Below are positions 56,339-64,000 of a DNA stretch of 64,000 nucleotides, piece by piece. The position numbers and the translations under genes are program-made. Position 1 is the stretch's first letter. Each line of letters starts with the position of its first letter. The notes below the pieces were generated by a model. It was not told where the DNA came from. It did no database searches and was given only the letters and a program-made list of their open reading frames with translations. The DNA lies in assembly GCF_021025955.1 (NCBI RefSeq), contig NZ_JAJNCL010000003.1, positions 124,001-188,000 on the forward strand. Direction: 5' to 3'. Origin of the DNA: Rhodococcus qingshengii (lineage in GTDB: Bacteria; Actinomycetota; Actinomycetes; Mycobacteriales; Mycobacteriaceae).

Positions 56339-58057
56339 TTGACTACCCCGTCCGACTCGACCGTCCCTTCCGACTCGACTGTCCAGTCCGACACCGAAGG
56401 CCCCGATTCCACCGAGAGCGGGACGGTTGCGGTCACGACGACCACCAAGGGTTTGTCAGCCGAGGCGGAGCGTCGCCGCACCTTCGCCGTCATCTCGCAT
56501 CCTGACGCCGGTAAGTCGACGCTCACCGAAGCGCTGGCACTGCACGCGAAGAAGATCTCCGAGGCAGGTGCCGTCCACGGCAAAGCCGGCCGCAAGTCGA
56601 CGGTCTCGGACTGGATGGAAATGGAGAAAGCCCGCGGCATCTCCGTCAGTTCTACCGCACTGCAGTTCAACTACCACTCGTCCGAGACCCCGGACGAGCA
56701 GATCAACGTCATCAACCTCGTCGACACCCCCGGTCACTCCGACTTCTCCGAGGACACGTACCGCGTCCTGACCGCGGTCGACGCAGCCGTCATGCTCATC
56801 GACGCTGCCAAGGGTCTCGAACCGCAGACGCTCAAGCTGTTCCAGGTGTGTCGTCACCGCGGTATTCCGGTCATCACGGTCATCAACAAGTGGGACCGCC
56901 CCGGCCAGACTCCGCTCGAACTGCTCGACGAGATCAGCGAGCGGATCGGCCTCACACCCACTCCCCTGTACTGGCCCGTCGGCATCGCCGGAGACTTCCG
57001 CGGACTGCTGCGTCGCGGCGAAGACGGCGAGGCTCGCGAGTACGTCCGCTTCACCCGTACCGCCGGCGGCGCGAAGATCGCCCCCGAAGAGGTCATGGAC
57101 GCCGAAGCCGCACTCGCCAAGGAGGGATCCGAGTGGGAGACCGCGGCCGAGGAGAGTGAACTGCTCTCCGCTACCGGCCAGGACCACGATCAGGAGATGT
57201 TCCTCGCCGGTCAGACGTCCCCGGTGATCTTCGCGTCCGCGATGCTCAACTTCGGTGTCCGCCAGATCCTCGATACCCTGGTCGAATTGGCGCCACCGCC
57301 GCGAGGCCGCGAAGACCTCAACGGCAAGCCGCGCGAGGTCACCGATCCGTTCAGTGCGGTCGTCTTCAAGGTGCAGGCCGGTATGGACACCGCGCACCGT
57401 GACCGTCTGGCATTCATGCGCATCGTCTCCGGCGTGTTCGAGCGCGGCATGGTCGTCACGCACGCACAAACCGGCAAGCCCTTCACGACCAAGTACGCGC
57501 AGACGGTGTTCGGCCGCGAACGTTCCACTGTCGAGTCCGCGTTCCCCGGCGACGTCGTCGGCCTCGTCAACGCCACCGCCCTCGCGCCCGGCCACACGCT
57601 GTACACCGAGAAGAAGGTGGAGTTCCCGCCGATTCCGTCGTTCGCGCCGGAACACTTTTCGATCCTGCGCGCCGAAAGCGCAGGCAAGTACAAGCAGTTC
57701 CGCCGTGCCGTCGACCAACTCGACTCCGAGGGCGTCGTCCAGATTCTTCGCAATGACATCCGCGGCGACGCCTCCCCCGTCATGGCGGCCGTCGGCCCGA
57801 TGCAGTTCGAAGTTGTCGCAGCACGCATGAAGGCCGAGTTCAACGTCGAGGCCAAGATGGAACCCCTCGGCTATGCATTGGCCCGTCGTACCGACGCCGC
57901 GTCCGAAGTCGAGCTGAACCGCCAACGCGGTGTGGAGGTCTTCACCCGATCCGACGGTGTCCTGCTAGCTCTTGTCAGCGACAAGTGGCGCCTGCAGTAC
58001 ATCCAGAAGGAACTTCCGGATCTGACGCTCGAACCCCTCGTCGCTGCTGCGGACTGA
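56339..58057 (+). CDS. prfC: Peptide chain release factor 3
   Basis: 572 residues from TTG 56339 with GAGAGG 7 bases upstream. The first 35 residues are a Ser/Thr/Asp-rich extension not found in the enterobacterial protein. GTPase motifs follow: SHPDAGKSTLTEAL (G1), a DTPGHSDFSEDTYR G3 region and INKWDRPG (G4), then RF3-specific C-terminal sequence (KYKQFRRAVDQLDSEGVVQILRND). RF3 recycles RF1/RF2 after termination. Overlaps pnuC by 1 base (TGATG). Confidence 0.95.
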   Translation: MTTPSDSTVPSDSTVQSDTEGPDSTESGTVAVTTTTKGLSAEAERRRTFAVISHPDAGKSTLTEALALHAKKISEAGAVHGKAGRKSTVSDWMEMEKARGISVSSTALQFNYHSSETPDEQINVINLVDTPGHSDFSEDTYRVLTAVDAAVMLIDAAKGLEPQTLKLFQVCRHRGIPVITVINKWDRPGQTPLELLDEISERIGLTPTPLYWPVGIAGDFRGLLRRGEDGEAREYVRFTRTAGGAKIAPEEVMDAEAALAKEGSEWETAAEESELLSATGQDHDQEMFLAGQTSPVIFASAMLNFGVRQILDTLVELAPPPRGREDLNGKPREVTDPFSAVVFKVQAGMDTAHRDRLAFMRIVSGVFERGMVVTHAQTGKPFTTKYAQTVFGRERSTVESAFPGDVVGLVNATALAPGHTLYTEKKVEFPPIPSFAPEHFSILRAESAGKYKQFRRAVDQLDSEGVVQILRNDIRGDASPVMAAVGPMQFEVVAARMKAEFNVEAKMEPLGYALARRTDAASEVELNRQRGVEVFTRSDGVLLALVSDKWRLQYIQKELPDLTLEPLVAAAD

Positions 58058-58707
58058 TGAGCCTGATCGAGGCGCTGTTCGATGCCGAACTGCACATCGG
58101 CAGCGCCACGATTCTCTGGCGAGAGATCATCGGAAACGCGTTCGGAATAGGCTCCGCGATCGCCGGCGCACGACGCTCGGTATGGGCGTGGCCTGTCGGT
58201 ATAGCCGGAAATGCCTTGTTGTTCACGGTGTTCATGGGCGCTCTTTTCCACACGCCGCAAGAGCTCAATCTCTACGGCCAAGCCGGCCGTCAGTTGTTGT
58301 TCATCACCGTCAGCGTCTACGGATGGACTCAGTGGCGACGTGGGGCACGCGACTCCGGTCGCGCAGTCCTGCCCCACTGGGCGACAACTCGCGAGCGTCT
58401 CGCGATGGTCGCCGTCATGGCAAGCGGCACAATCGCTTTCGCCTGGATCTTCGACCTTCTCGGCTCGTACGGGGCGTGGGCGGAGGCCTGGATCTTCACC
58501 GGCTCCATCCTCGCCACGTACGGCATGGCACGCGGCTGGACCGAGTTCTGGCTCATCTGGATCGGCGTCGACGCCGTCGGTGTCCCCCTCCTTTTCCGGG
58601 CCGGATACTACCCGTCGGCACTCCTCTATCTGGTCTACGCATTCTTCGTACTGTGGGGCTTCGCAATGTGGCTGCGTATTCAACGTCGAACTCCACAAGG
58701 GGTATGA
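58057..58707 (+). CDS. pnuC: PnuC-type nicotinamide riboside transporter
   Basis: 216 residues, about seven membrane segments. PnuC hallmarks: GNAFGIGSAIAGARRSVWAWPVGIAGNALL, a WTQWRRG segment and the late WTEFWLIWIGVDAVGVPLLF. The family imports nicotinamide riboside by facilitated diffusion for NAD synthesis. The ATG overlaps the prfC stop, so it is co-transcribed with prfC, an unexpected pairing. No riboswitch is visible. Confidence 0.92.
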   Translation: MSLIEALFDAELHIGSATILWREIIGNAFGIGSAIAGARRSVWAWPVGIAGNALLFTVFMGALFHTPQELNLYGQAGRQLLFITVSVYGWTQWRRGARDSGRAVLPHWATTRERLAMVAVMASGTIAFAWIFDLLGSYGAWAEAWIFTGSILATYGMARGWTEFWLIWIGVDAVGVPLLFRAGYYPSALLYLVYAFFVLWGFAMWLRIQRRTPQGV

Positions 58708-58711
58708 ACAC

Positions 58712-58732
58712 AAACCAACTCCTGGTATGTTT
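58712..58732. promoter_or_regulatory. ARE-like site 1 upstream of the gene at 58784
   Basis: AAACCAAC (58712-58719), five bases, GTATGTTT (58725-58732). The halves match AAACATAC at 6 of 8 and its exact complement. It lies 5 bases after the pnuC stop. Confidence 0.55.
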
Positions 58733-58741
58733 ACGTCCATT

Positions 58742-58762
58742 AAGCACACCTACGGTCTGTTT
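58742..58762. promoter_or_regulatory. ARE-like site 2, exactly 30 bp from site 1
   Basis: AAGCACAC (58742-58749), five bases, GTCTGTTT (58755-58762); 6 of 8 and 7 of 8 matches. The 30-bp phase puts both sites on the same DNA face, about three turns apart, which favours cooperative binding. It ends 21 bases before the start codon, overlapping the expected promoter and ribosome-site region. Confidence 0.55.
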
Positions 58763-58783
58763 ACGGGCATCAGGAGCGAAACA

Positions 58784-59356
58784 ATGGAAGACAAAAACTC
58801 TCACGGAACATCGGCCTCCAGCGGTTCCGGCAACGGATCGAGAGCCAGCAGTTCAGCGAGTAATAATTCCGCGAGCAACGGTGCGGCGAGCAACGGTGCG
58901 GCGAGCAACGGTTCGGCGAGCAACGGTTCCGGCAGCGCCACCGCCACAGCAGATTTTCTGTCGACCGCACCCAAGCAATCGGATGCCTTCACGTTTCCGC
59001 TTCCCACCCGAACCACGGCCGCACACAGCAGCGGAGAGGACCTTTCAGTGCCAGCTTCAACACGCGAATCATCGAGGACACTTGAGACTCGGAGTCGCAC
59101 CGTCGTACGGCGCGACGCGATGGGCGTAGCTGCCGTTCGAGTGGCCGGGCGTCTCACCCACACCGAACTCATCGCGAATCAGGCCTCACCCTCGAGCACG
59201 CATTCCTCCGATCCCATGATGGACCTGGACGAGTTGCTCACGATGCTCGGCAGCTACCTGTTGTCCTCGGGGTTCGAACATCCCGAAATCCACGCCAAAC
59301 TCGGCGGACAGTCGATCGTCGTCAACCTCGTGTCGCCGGAGATCAGCGCCAGCTGA
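58784..59356 (+). CDS. Low-complexity Ser/Asn/Gly/Ala-rich protein of unknown function
   Basis: 190 residues; ATG 58784 has AGGAG 7 bases upstream. Residues about 10-55 are Ser/Asn/Gly/Ala repeats (ASNGA units) and probably disordered. A Thr/Ser/Arg-rich middle follows, and the only region with folded character is the last 50 residues (DLDELLTMLGSYLLSSGFEHPEIHAKL and SIVVNLVSP). I do not recognise the family. There is no signal peptide. It has its own short upstream region with two ARE-like sites, so it is likely under tight, signal-dependent control, which makes it more interesting than its sequence alone suggests. Confidence 0.72.
   Translation: MEDKNSHGTSASSGSGNGSRASSSASNNSASNGAASNGAASNGSASNGSGSATATADFLSTAPKQSDAFTFPLPTRTTAAHSSGEDLSVPASTRESSRTLETRSRTVVRRDAMGVAAVRVAGRLTHTELIANQASPSSTHSSDPMMDLDELLTMLGSYLLSSGFEHPEIHAKLGGQSIVVNLVSPEISAS
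58871..58930 (+). repeat. Four tandem 15-bp units in the low-complexity gene
   Basis: Units at 58871-58885, 58886-58900, 58901-58915 and 58916-58930 read GCGAGCAACGGTGCG with small changes and encode ASNGA or ASNGS. The unit length is a multiple of 3, so copy-number change would keep the frame. Confidence 0.85.
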
Positions 59357-59371
59357 TCTGGGCCCAGCTGT

Positions 59372-60046
59372 TCAGGGCCACAGCACTGAGCGTCTCCATG
59401 CTCGGTCCGAGCCACGCCCGTACAACCACCGCTGATGCCGACGCCCGGAGTCTGCCTGCCAGAACTCGACAGACTCCGGCTCGACGCACCACGCACGCCA
59501 GTCCTTCGACACGAACCCTGGGTCGTCGCCGATTCTTGCTTCCGCGGCGGCCACCGACGTGTCGTACGCGTCGAAGTCTTCGAGCACCTCACTCTGCTTA
59601 CTTGCCGTCGCCACCGCTCTCGCAGTGACGGAGCGTTCGACGAAGTCTCGGCGTCGAAGTGCGTCGTCACCCTCGTGAACCAATCCGCGAATCCGGACCT
59701 GCTGGCCCGTCTCACGCCAGTAGAACGCGAGCGACGCCCGCGGATTTCCTTTCAGCTCAATACCTTTCGGGGATGCAGCCGAACCGGAGAACCAGAATCC
59801 ACCCTCGGTCACATCCTTGAGGATGAGGAAGCGGGAATCGGGCATGCCGTCGCCGTCCACGGTCGAGAGTGCACACACGTGTGGCTCGACGACCCCGAAG
59901 GCCACGGCCGCACGGAGCCAGTCGAGGAACAACTCTCCTGGGTTCTCCGGGAAATGTTCAGGCGCGGGCGGCGGGGTTCCGGTCAGTGCGGGAATACCGC
60001 GAATCCATGCCCGGACGTCCGGCGGCGAGAAATCTGCGTCAACCAT
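59372..60046 (-). CDS. Pyridoxamine 5'-phosphate oxidase family protein
   Basis: 224 residues. PdxH-like regions are present: EPHVCALSTVDGDGMPDSRFLILKDVTEGGFWFSGSAASPKGIELKGNPRASLAFYWRETGQQVRIRG in outline, which covers the FMN-binding residues, and the C-terminal EFWQADSGRRHQRWLYGR of PNPOx enzymes, where the family usually has Arg-Leu-His. The replacement here (GRRHQR) leaves open whether it oxidises PNP/PMP or another substrate. It is cytosolic and convergent with the gene at 58784. Confidence 0.85.
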   Translation of the reverse strand: MVDADFSPPDVRAWIRGIPALTGTPPPAPEHFPENPGELFLDWLRAAVAFGVVEPHVCALSTVDGDGMPDSRFLILKDVTEGGFWFSGSAASPKGIELKGNPRASLAFYWRETGQQVRIRGLVHEGDDALRRRDFVERSVTARAVATASKQSEVLEDFDAYDTSVAAAEARIGDDPGFVSKDWRAWCVEPESVEFWQADSGRRHQRWLYGRGSDRAWRRSVLWP

Positions 60047-60071
60047 GAGCCGACTCTAATCGCGCGCGACC

Positions 60072-60572
60072 TCAGGAGACGTTGCGAACGATCGAGTCAC
60101 CGAACGAGGGTTGCTGCAGCAGTGCCCACTTGTTGGACGTCAATCGAAAACTAGGCATGTCGGCGAGTGCCACCACCGATTCCCAGGTGCGCTCGTAGCT
60201 GGTGTGGGAGATTCGCCATTTACCGTCGCTGCAGCGGGTGTATCTGTCGTGATAGAAAGCAGATCCACGAAGCAGCATGCCGTCCTCGGGGATGACCACC
60301 GTGTCCGCAAGGCACCAGATCCCGGTTGCGGTGTCTCCGTCGACGTCGATCTCGGGTTGCCCACATTGATGTTCGGTGATGATGTGTGAGCCGAGGGTGT
60401 TCTCGAGGAAGGAGACAAATGAATCTCGAGAATCGAAACTGAGTTGTTCTCCGTAGATCGCGGTGGCGTCGACGGTCAGAGTGTCGGCGAAATCGACCCA
60501 CGATTTGGTGTCCAAGGCGCGTGCGTATCGGTACTTCAGTCTTTGGATGAGAACAATCGCTTCGAGATCCAT
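60072..60572 (-). CDS. NTF2-like (SnoaL-type) protein
   Basis: 166 residues from ATG 60572, with GGGAGG 9 bases upstream; a TTG or CTG further up is less likely. SnoaL-like fold: N-terminal helix IQRLKYRYARALDTKSWVDFADTL, DATAIYG, HIITEHQCGQPEIDVDGDTATGIWCLADTV and a final WRISHTSYER. Such proteins are small isomerases, dehydratases or hydroxylases acting on cyclic ketones. The reaction cannot be named. It is a stand-alone gene upstream of pdxH-like, with 25 bases between. Confidence 0.82.
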   Translation of the reverse strand: MDLEAIVLIQRLKYRYARALDTKSWVDFADTLTVDATAIYGEQLSFDSRDSFVSFLENTLGSHIITEHQCGQPEIDVDGDTATGIWCLADTVVIPEDGMLLRGSAFYHDRYTRCSDGKWRISHTSYERTWESVVALADMPSFRLTSNKWALLQQPSFGDSIVRNVS

Positions 60573-60669
60573 GATCCCCGCCTCCCGGTGCAGCAACCAC
60601 CCGTCCTATGCGTGCACATTAGCCTGTATCACGCAGAAACGGGCATTACTCTCAAAGCTAGTGGAAATG

Positions 60670-61311
60670 TCAGCCGATAACACGCTTTTCCAGGCCGTCG
60701 AGCATGATCGTGATCTTCTCGTCCAACCAACCGCGTCCGTGCCACGTCGATTCGTCGCCGATCCCCTCGATCAACGACTCCGACGCAGTCCAACTCTCCT
60801 GATACGCCTGGCGTGCGGAACGCGAATCCGCGGAGCTGACGGTCTTGTCCAGTGCCGCCATCATCGCGAACTGAGTCATCGTCACCTCGGAGATGAAGTC
60901 CACCGCCAGTACCGCGTCGTGTGGTGTGAAGCCTTGCGCAGTCAACGAACCGACCAGTTTCTCCACGATCTCGATTGTCGCCGGCGGCGTGCCCGGAACA
61001 GCGAGACCAACCTGGGCGAGACCAGGATAGCGCTCGAACGAGGACCACAGAACGTCGCAGAGGTCCTTCAGAAATTCACGCCACGGACGATCCGCGTCCG
61101 GCCACACAGTCTGACGCACAACGTGATCCGAACAGGCCCGCAACAGCGCTTCACGGTCGGCGAAGTAGCGATAAAGTGCAGAATGACTGACGCCCAGACG
61201 CTTTGCCACACTCGGCATGGTCAATTCACTCAGATCACCAGCCAGGGCGGCCTCGACGATGTCCATTCTCGACAACGTCGGCGGCCGCCCTGTCTTCTTT
61301 CCGGTCTGCAT
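60670..61311 (-). CDS. TetR-family transcriptional regulator
   Basis: 213 residues. The DNA-binding region is near the N-terminus: MPSVAKRLGVSHSALYRYFADREALLRA, with TGRPPTLSR before it as a basic arm. The C-terminal ligand domain resembles those of TetR_C regulators of exporters. It is encoded 21 bases after the ABC exporter pair on the same strand and is likely their local repressor, responding to the exported compound. Confidence 0.88.
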   Translation of the reverse strand: MQTGKKTGRPPTLSRMDIVEAALAGDLSELTMPSVAKRLGVSHSALYRYFADREALLRACSDHVVRQTVWPDADRPWREFLKDLCDVLWSSFERYPGLAQVGLAVPGTPPATIEIVEKLVGSLTAQGFTPHDAVLAVDFISEVTMTQFAMMAALDKTVSSADSRSARQAYQESWTASESLIEGIGDESTWHGRGWLDEKITIMLDGLEKRVIG

Positions 61312-61332
61312 TCTGCTCAGCCTGCCACCTGC

Positions 61333-63069
61333 TCAGCCTGCTACCAACCGCCATCCCGACGCACGGTGGCGCTGATTCCAGAACGCGGCGTAGTTCCCAC
61401 CGGCGGCAAGGAGAACTTCGTGGGTTCCCACTTCGACGATCGATCCGTCGTCACCGAGCACGATGATCTGGTCTGCGGCCACGACGGTCGACAGTTTGTG
61501 AGCGATCACGAGCAATGTGCTTTCGCTGGCGAGTTCCTGCATCGCTCGCTGAACGTGTGCCTCGTTCTCGGGATCGAGCGCCGCCGTCGCCTCGTCGAGC
61601 AGCACGATGGGTGCACGTTTGAGGAGTGCACGGGCAATGGAGACTCGCTGCCGCTCTCCACCGGACAGTGCCGTCCCGCCCTCACCGACACGGGTGTCCC
61701 AACCCCGTGGAAGTCGCTCGACGATTTCCGCGACGCCGGCGATCCGAGCTACATCGAAGACTTCCTCGTCCGTGGCTTCGGGGCGGCCGAGGCGGATGTT
61801 CGCGATCAGCGTGTCGTCGAAGAGATACACGTCCTGGAAGACCAGGGACAACTGCGACATCAGATCGGCACTCGTGAGGTCACGCACGTCGACGCCGCCG
61901 ACACGCACCACCCCGGAGTCGACGTCGTAGAAGCGCGAGATCAGCCGGGTGACGGTGGTTTTGCCCGAACCCGACGGACCGACCAACGCCGTCAGCGACT
62001 TCCGCGGCACGTCGAAGGAGATGCTCCGCAGAACCTGCCCACCGTCGGCGTAACCGAAGTCGACTGCGTCGAACTGCACGGCCGTCTCCCCCGTCGCCGT
62101 CCCGCTGGTTTCGGGTTCGACCAGTGGTTCCACTTCGAGGATCTCGGACATCCGACGGATTTCGTTGCGTGCCATTCTGATTGCGCCGCCGAACTCGCCG
62201 ATCTCGCCCAGCGGTTGGATGAACCGTGCGGTGAGCCCGAGTAGCGCGATCAACGTGACCGGGTCGATGTCGCCGCCGAGCGCGAGGAACGCACCCAAGA
62301 TGATCACGGCCGAGAACACGAACTGTAGGGCGATCCCGTTGACCACGGAACCGATCACCACGAACCACAGTTGTGAGCGACCCGCGGAGTGCTGAGCTTC
62401 GATCGCGTCGTCGAGCGGTTCGTACACCCCGTGGGTGCGTCCGAAAGCACGCAGGACCGGTTGGCAACGCGCGTATTCGAGCACTCGATTATTCGATTCG
62501 ACCGCCGCGGCATGCGCGTGATCGTCGGCTTTGGCGGTCATCGCCGAGGCAAAGCGTGCTGCTGCGAACAGAATCGGAACGCCGACCACCAGTGCGAGCC
62601 CGAGCCGCCAGTCGAAGAACAGCATGCACACGACAATGGTTACGGGGCTGGCGATTCCGGAGATGATCGGTGTCATCAGATGCGCAGCCGCCCCCATCAC
62701 CGAGATGGTGCCCTTGCTGGCGACCTGCGATACCTGGCCGAGTCGGCCGGCACCGAACCAACCGAGCGGGAGCCTGACGACGTGATCGCCGAGGCGCAGA
62801 TGCATCGTCCGCAGCAGGGTGAGCGCCGACTCGAATCCCTTGATGGCCTGCAGGTAATGCGCAATCGAACTGATCACGGCGCATACGGCCATGGCGGCGA
62901 GCCACCGAACGAAACTTCCCCAGTCTCGCTCGAACAGTGCCTGCACGGTCGGCACGAGCAACGCCACTGCCAAACCCTGCATCACGCCGTACAACACTGC
63001 CCACACCAGGAACTCTCGATAGCGTCCTTGATTCTGCGGGCCGAGTATCCGGAAGAGGTCGCGAATCAT
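61333..63069 (-). CDS. ABC exporter-type half transporter (TMD-NBD)
   Basis: 578 residues. Six membrane segments (about 20-290) are followed by the nucleotide-binding domain: Walker [11 protein letters not shown] loop VFQDVYLF, signature [15 protein letters not shown], Walker [13 protein letters not shown] and H loop [11 protein letters not shown] 63069 overlaps the upstream partner by 4 bases (ATGA), so the two form a heterodimer. The pair resembles IrtAB/YbtPQ-like systems for siderophores as well as drug exporters; the sequence does not decide between import and export. Confidence 0.88.
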   Translation of the reverse strand: MIRDLFRILGPQNQGRYREFLVWAVLYGVMQGLAVALLVPTVQALFERDWGSFVRWLAAMAVCAVISSIAHYLQAIKGFESALTLLRTMHLRLGDHVVRLPLGWFGAGRLGQVSQVASKGTISVMGAAAHLMTPIISGIASPVTIVVCMLFFDWRLGLALVVGVPILFAAARFASAMTAKADDHAHAAAVESNNRVLEYARCQPVLRAFGRTHGVYEPLDDAIEAQHSAGRSQLWFVVIGSVVNGIALQFVFSAVIILGAFLALGGDIDPVTLIALLGLTARFIQPLGEIGEFGGAIRMARNEIRRMSEILEVEPLVEPETSGTATGETAVQFDAVDFGYADGGQVLRSISFDVPRKSLTALVGPSGSGKTTVTRLISRFYDVDSGVVRVGGVDVRDLTSADLMSQLSLVFQDVYLFDDTLIANIRLGRPEATDEEVFDVARIAGVAEIVERLPRGWDTRVGEGGTALSGGERQRVSIARALLKRAPIVLLDEATAALDPENEAHVQRAMQELASESTLLVIAHKLSTVVAADQIIVLGDDGSIVEVGTHEVLLAAGGNYAAFWNQRHRASGWRLVAG

Positions 63070-64000
63070 GAGTTGGCCTTTCCTACTGCTTCGGACGTAC
63101 CCGCGGTGTTGTTTTCAATCGAGTCGGCCCGACTGTTTTCAAACGAGTCGGCCCGACTGTTTTCAAACGAGTCGGCCCGACTGTGACTCGCCCACATCCG
63201 GGCATACGTCGAACCATTCGCCACGAGCTGATCGTGCGTACCCTTCTCCACGATCTGCCCGGCGTCGAGCACCACGATCTGATCGGCACTCACGATCGAA
63301 GCCAACCGGTGCGCGATCACCAGCACCGTGCGCCCCACCGTCAAACGCGACAATGCTTCCTGGATATCGGCTTCGGACTCCGGGTCCGCAAACGCGGTCG
63401 CCTCGTCGAGCACGAGAACCGGAGTGTCCGCGAGAATGGCCCGCGCGATGGAGACTCGTTGCGCCTCACCGCCCGAGAACCTGGCGTCGACCCCGACCAC
63501 AGAGTCGTACCCTCTCGGGAGGGCTTCGATTCGGGTGTCGATCTGCGCGGCTGCGGCAGCAGCCTTCACCTCGGCCGGCGACGCCTGGGGGCGGGCAAGC
63601 CGAATGTTGTCGAGAACTGTTGCTTCGACCAGCTGCACGTCCTGCAGAACGAATCCGACGTGGCGATACAGCTCGTCGGTAGCGACGTCCCGGACGTCGA
63701 CACCGCCGATGGCCACGGATCCGGTACGCACGTCATGGAATCGGGGAACGAGCGTCGCCAGTGTCGACTTACCCGAACCCGAAGGTCCGACCAGCGCCGT
63801 CACCGTGCCCTCCGGCAGAGTCAGATCGATGCCGCACAGAACGTCGGCCCCGTTGTCGTAGGCGAAAGAGACTCCGGAGAATCGAACTTCGTTCCCCGCC
63901 GGCTTTTTCGGATGATCGGTTTCCGGCAGTGCGTCGGTTGCGAACAGAGCGACCAGCCGCGCCGCAGCGGCAGCAGCCTCACGGCGGGCCTGCATACCGA
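63066..64000 (-). CDS. ABC exporter-type half transporter, C-terminal part (5' end outside window)
   Basis: The visible 311 codons cover the nucleotide-binding domain: Walker [11 protein letters not shown] loop VLQDVQLVE, signature [15 protein letters not shown], Walker [17 protein letters not shown] and H loop IAHRLASI. The frame continues past base 64000, where the membrane domain must lie. The C-terminus carries three 8-residue repeats (NSRADSFE type) from the 24-bp DNA repeat at 63111-63182. The Walker B region has FADPE in place of the usual ALDPE, which is within family variation. Confidence 0.88.
   Translation of the reverse strand, partial: GMQARREAAAAAARLVALFATDALPETDHPKKPAGNEVRFSGVSFAYDNGADVLCGIDLTLPEGTVTALVGPSGSGKSTLATLVPRFHDVRTGSVAIGGVDVRDVATDELYRHVGFVLQDVQLVEATVLDNIRLARPQASPAEVKAAAAAAQIDTRIEALPRGYDSVVGVDARFSGGEAQRVSIARAILADTPVLVLDEATAFADPESEADIQEALSRLTVGRTVLVIAHRLASIVSADQIVVLDAGQIVEKGTHDQLVANGSTYARMWASHSRADSFENSRADSFENSRADSIENNTAGTSEAVGKANS
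63111..63182 (-). repeat. Three tandem 24-bp repeats in the ABC transporter 3' end
   Basis: Units 63111-63134, 63135-63158 and 63159-63182 are identical except for one base in the first. Each encodes eight residues and contains the inverted pair AGTCGG/CCGACT. The repeat keeps the reading frame and may vary in copy number. Confidence 0.88.

Noticed and set aside
1-64000. CRISPR arrays, insertion sequences, prophage genes or integrase attachment sites
   Set aside because: No array of spaced repeats, transposase or integrase motif was found. The short tandem repeats at 37787, 58871 and 63111 have no spacers.

Overview
This window reads as an actinobacterial chromosome with high G+C, most likely Rhodococcus (R. 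erythropolis-like). The evidence is a mycobacteria-like gene order (pth, rplY, prs, glmU, tRNA-Gln, TetR, mfd, mazG), ergothioneine genes egtABCD, a DesA3-type desaturase with its own reductase, and frequent GTG and TTG starts. Family assignments are from reading the translations; no database search was run.

Layout. 1-3044: the iron uptake operon efeUOB, with efeU cut by the window edge. 3017-18484: a cell-surface polysaccharide locus. It holds three GT4 glycosyltransferases, a Wzy-like membrane protein, a Wzx flippase, a Wzz-like co-polymerase, a WbaP-like initiating sugar transferase, two paralogous secreted glycosidase-like proteins and a double alpha/beta-hydrolase-like protein. 19047-23589: mazG and mfd. 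23718-31030: an accessory block inserted between mfd and the TetR gene that normally flanks it. It is a tightly coupled operon (phosphopantetheinyl transferase, carrier protein, acyl-CoA dehydrogenase-like protein, seryl-tRNA-synthetase-like amino acid:carrier-protein ligase, DUF1839 protein, GH2 glycosidase) plus a TetR regulator resembling gamma-butyrolactone receptors. 31222-34667: TetR, tRNA-Gln, glmU, prs. 34907-37223: a small Cys-rich protein and an SLC13-type carrier. 38048-43335: fatty-acid desaturase, two ferredoxin-type reductases, a PF10118 protein and an epoxide-hydrolase-like enzyme. 43345-50137: egtDCBA, an APC permease and an EgtE-like PLP enzyme. 50220-52882: a flavoprotein and a GAF regulator. 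53173-58707: rplY, pth, an acyl-CoA synthetase, prfC and pnuC. 58784-60572: a low-complexity protein, a PNPOx-family oxidase and an NTF2-like protein. 60670-64000: a TetR gene and a pair of ABC exporters.

The most interesting signal is regulatory. A 21-bp semi-palindrome (AAACATAC-N5-GTTTGTTT and variants) lies upstream of the aminoacyl carrier-protein operon, the sugar-transferase gene, the divergent glycan promoter and, in two tandem copies, the gene at 58784. A degenerate copy precedes the TetR gene itself. These sites resemble the autoregulatory elements bound by butyrolactone receptors. I infer that one receptor-like regulator co-controls surface glycan synthesis and an aminoacyl-carrier-protein pathway that could decorate that glycan or make a small signal. 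This is a testable hypothesis, not a demonstrated system.
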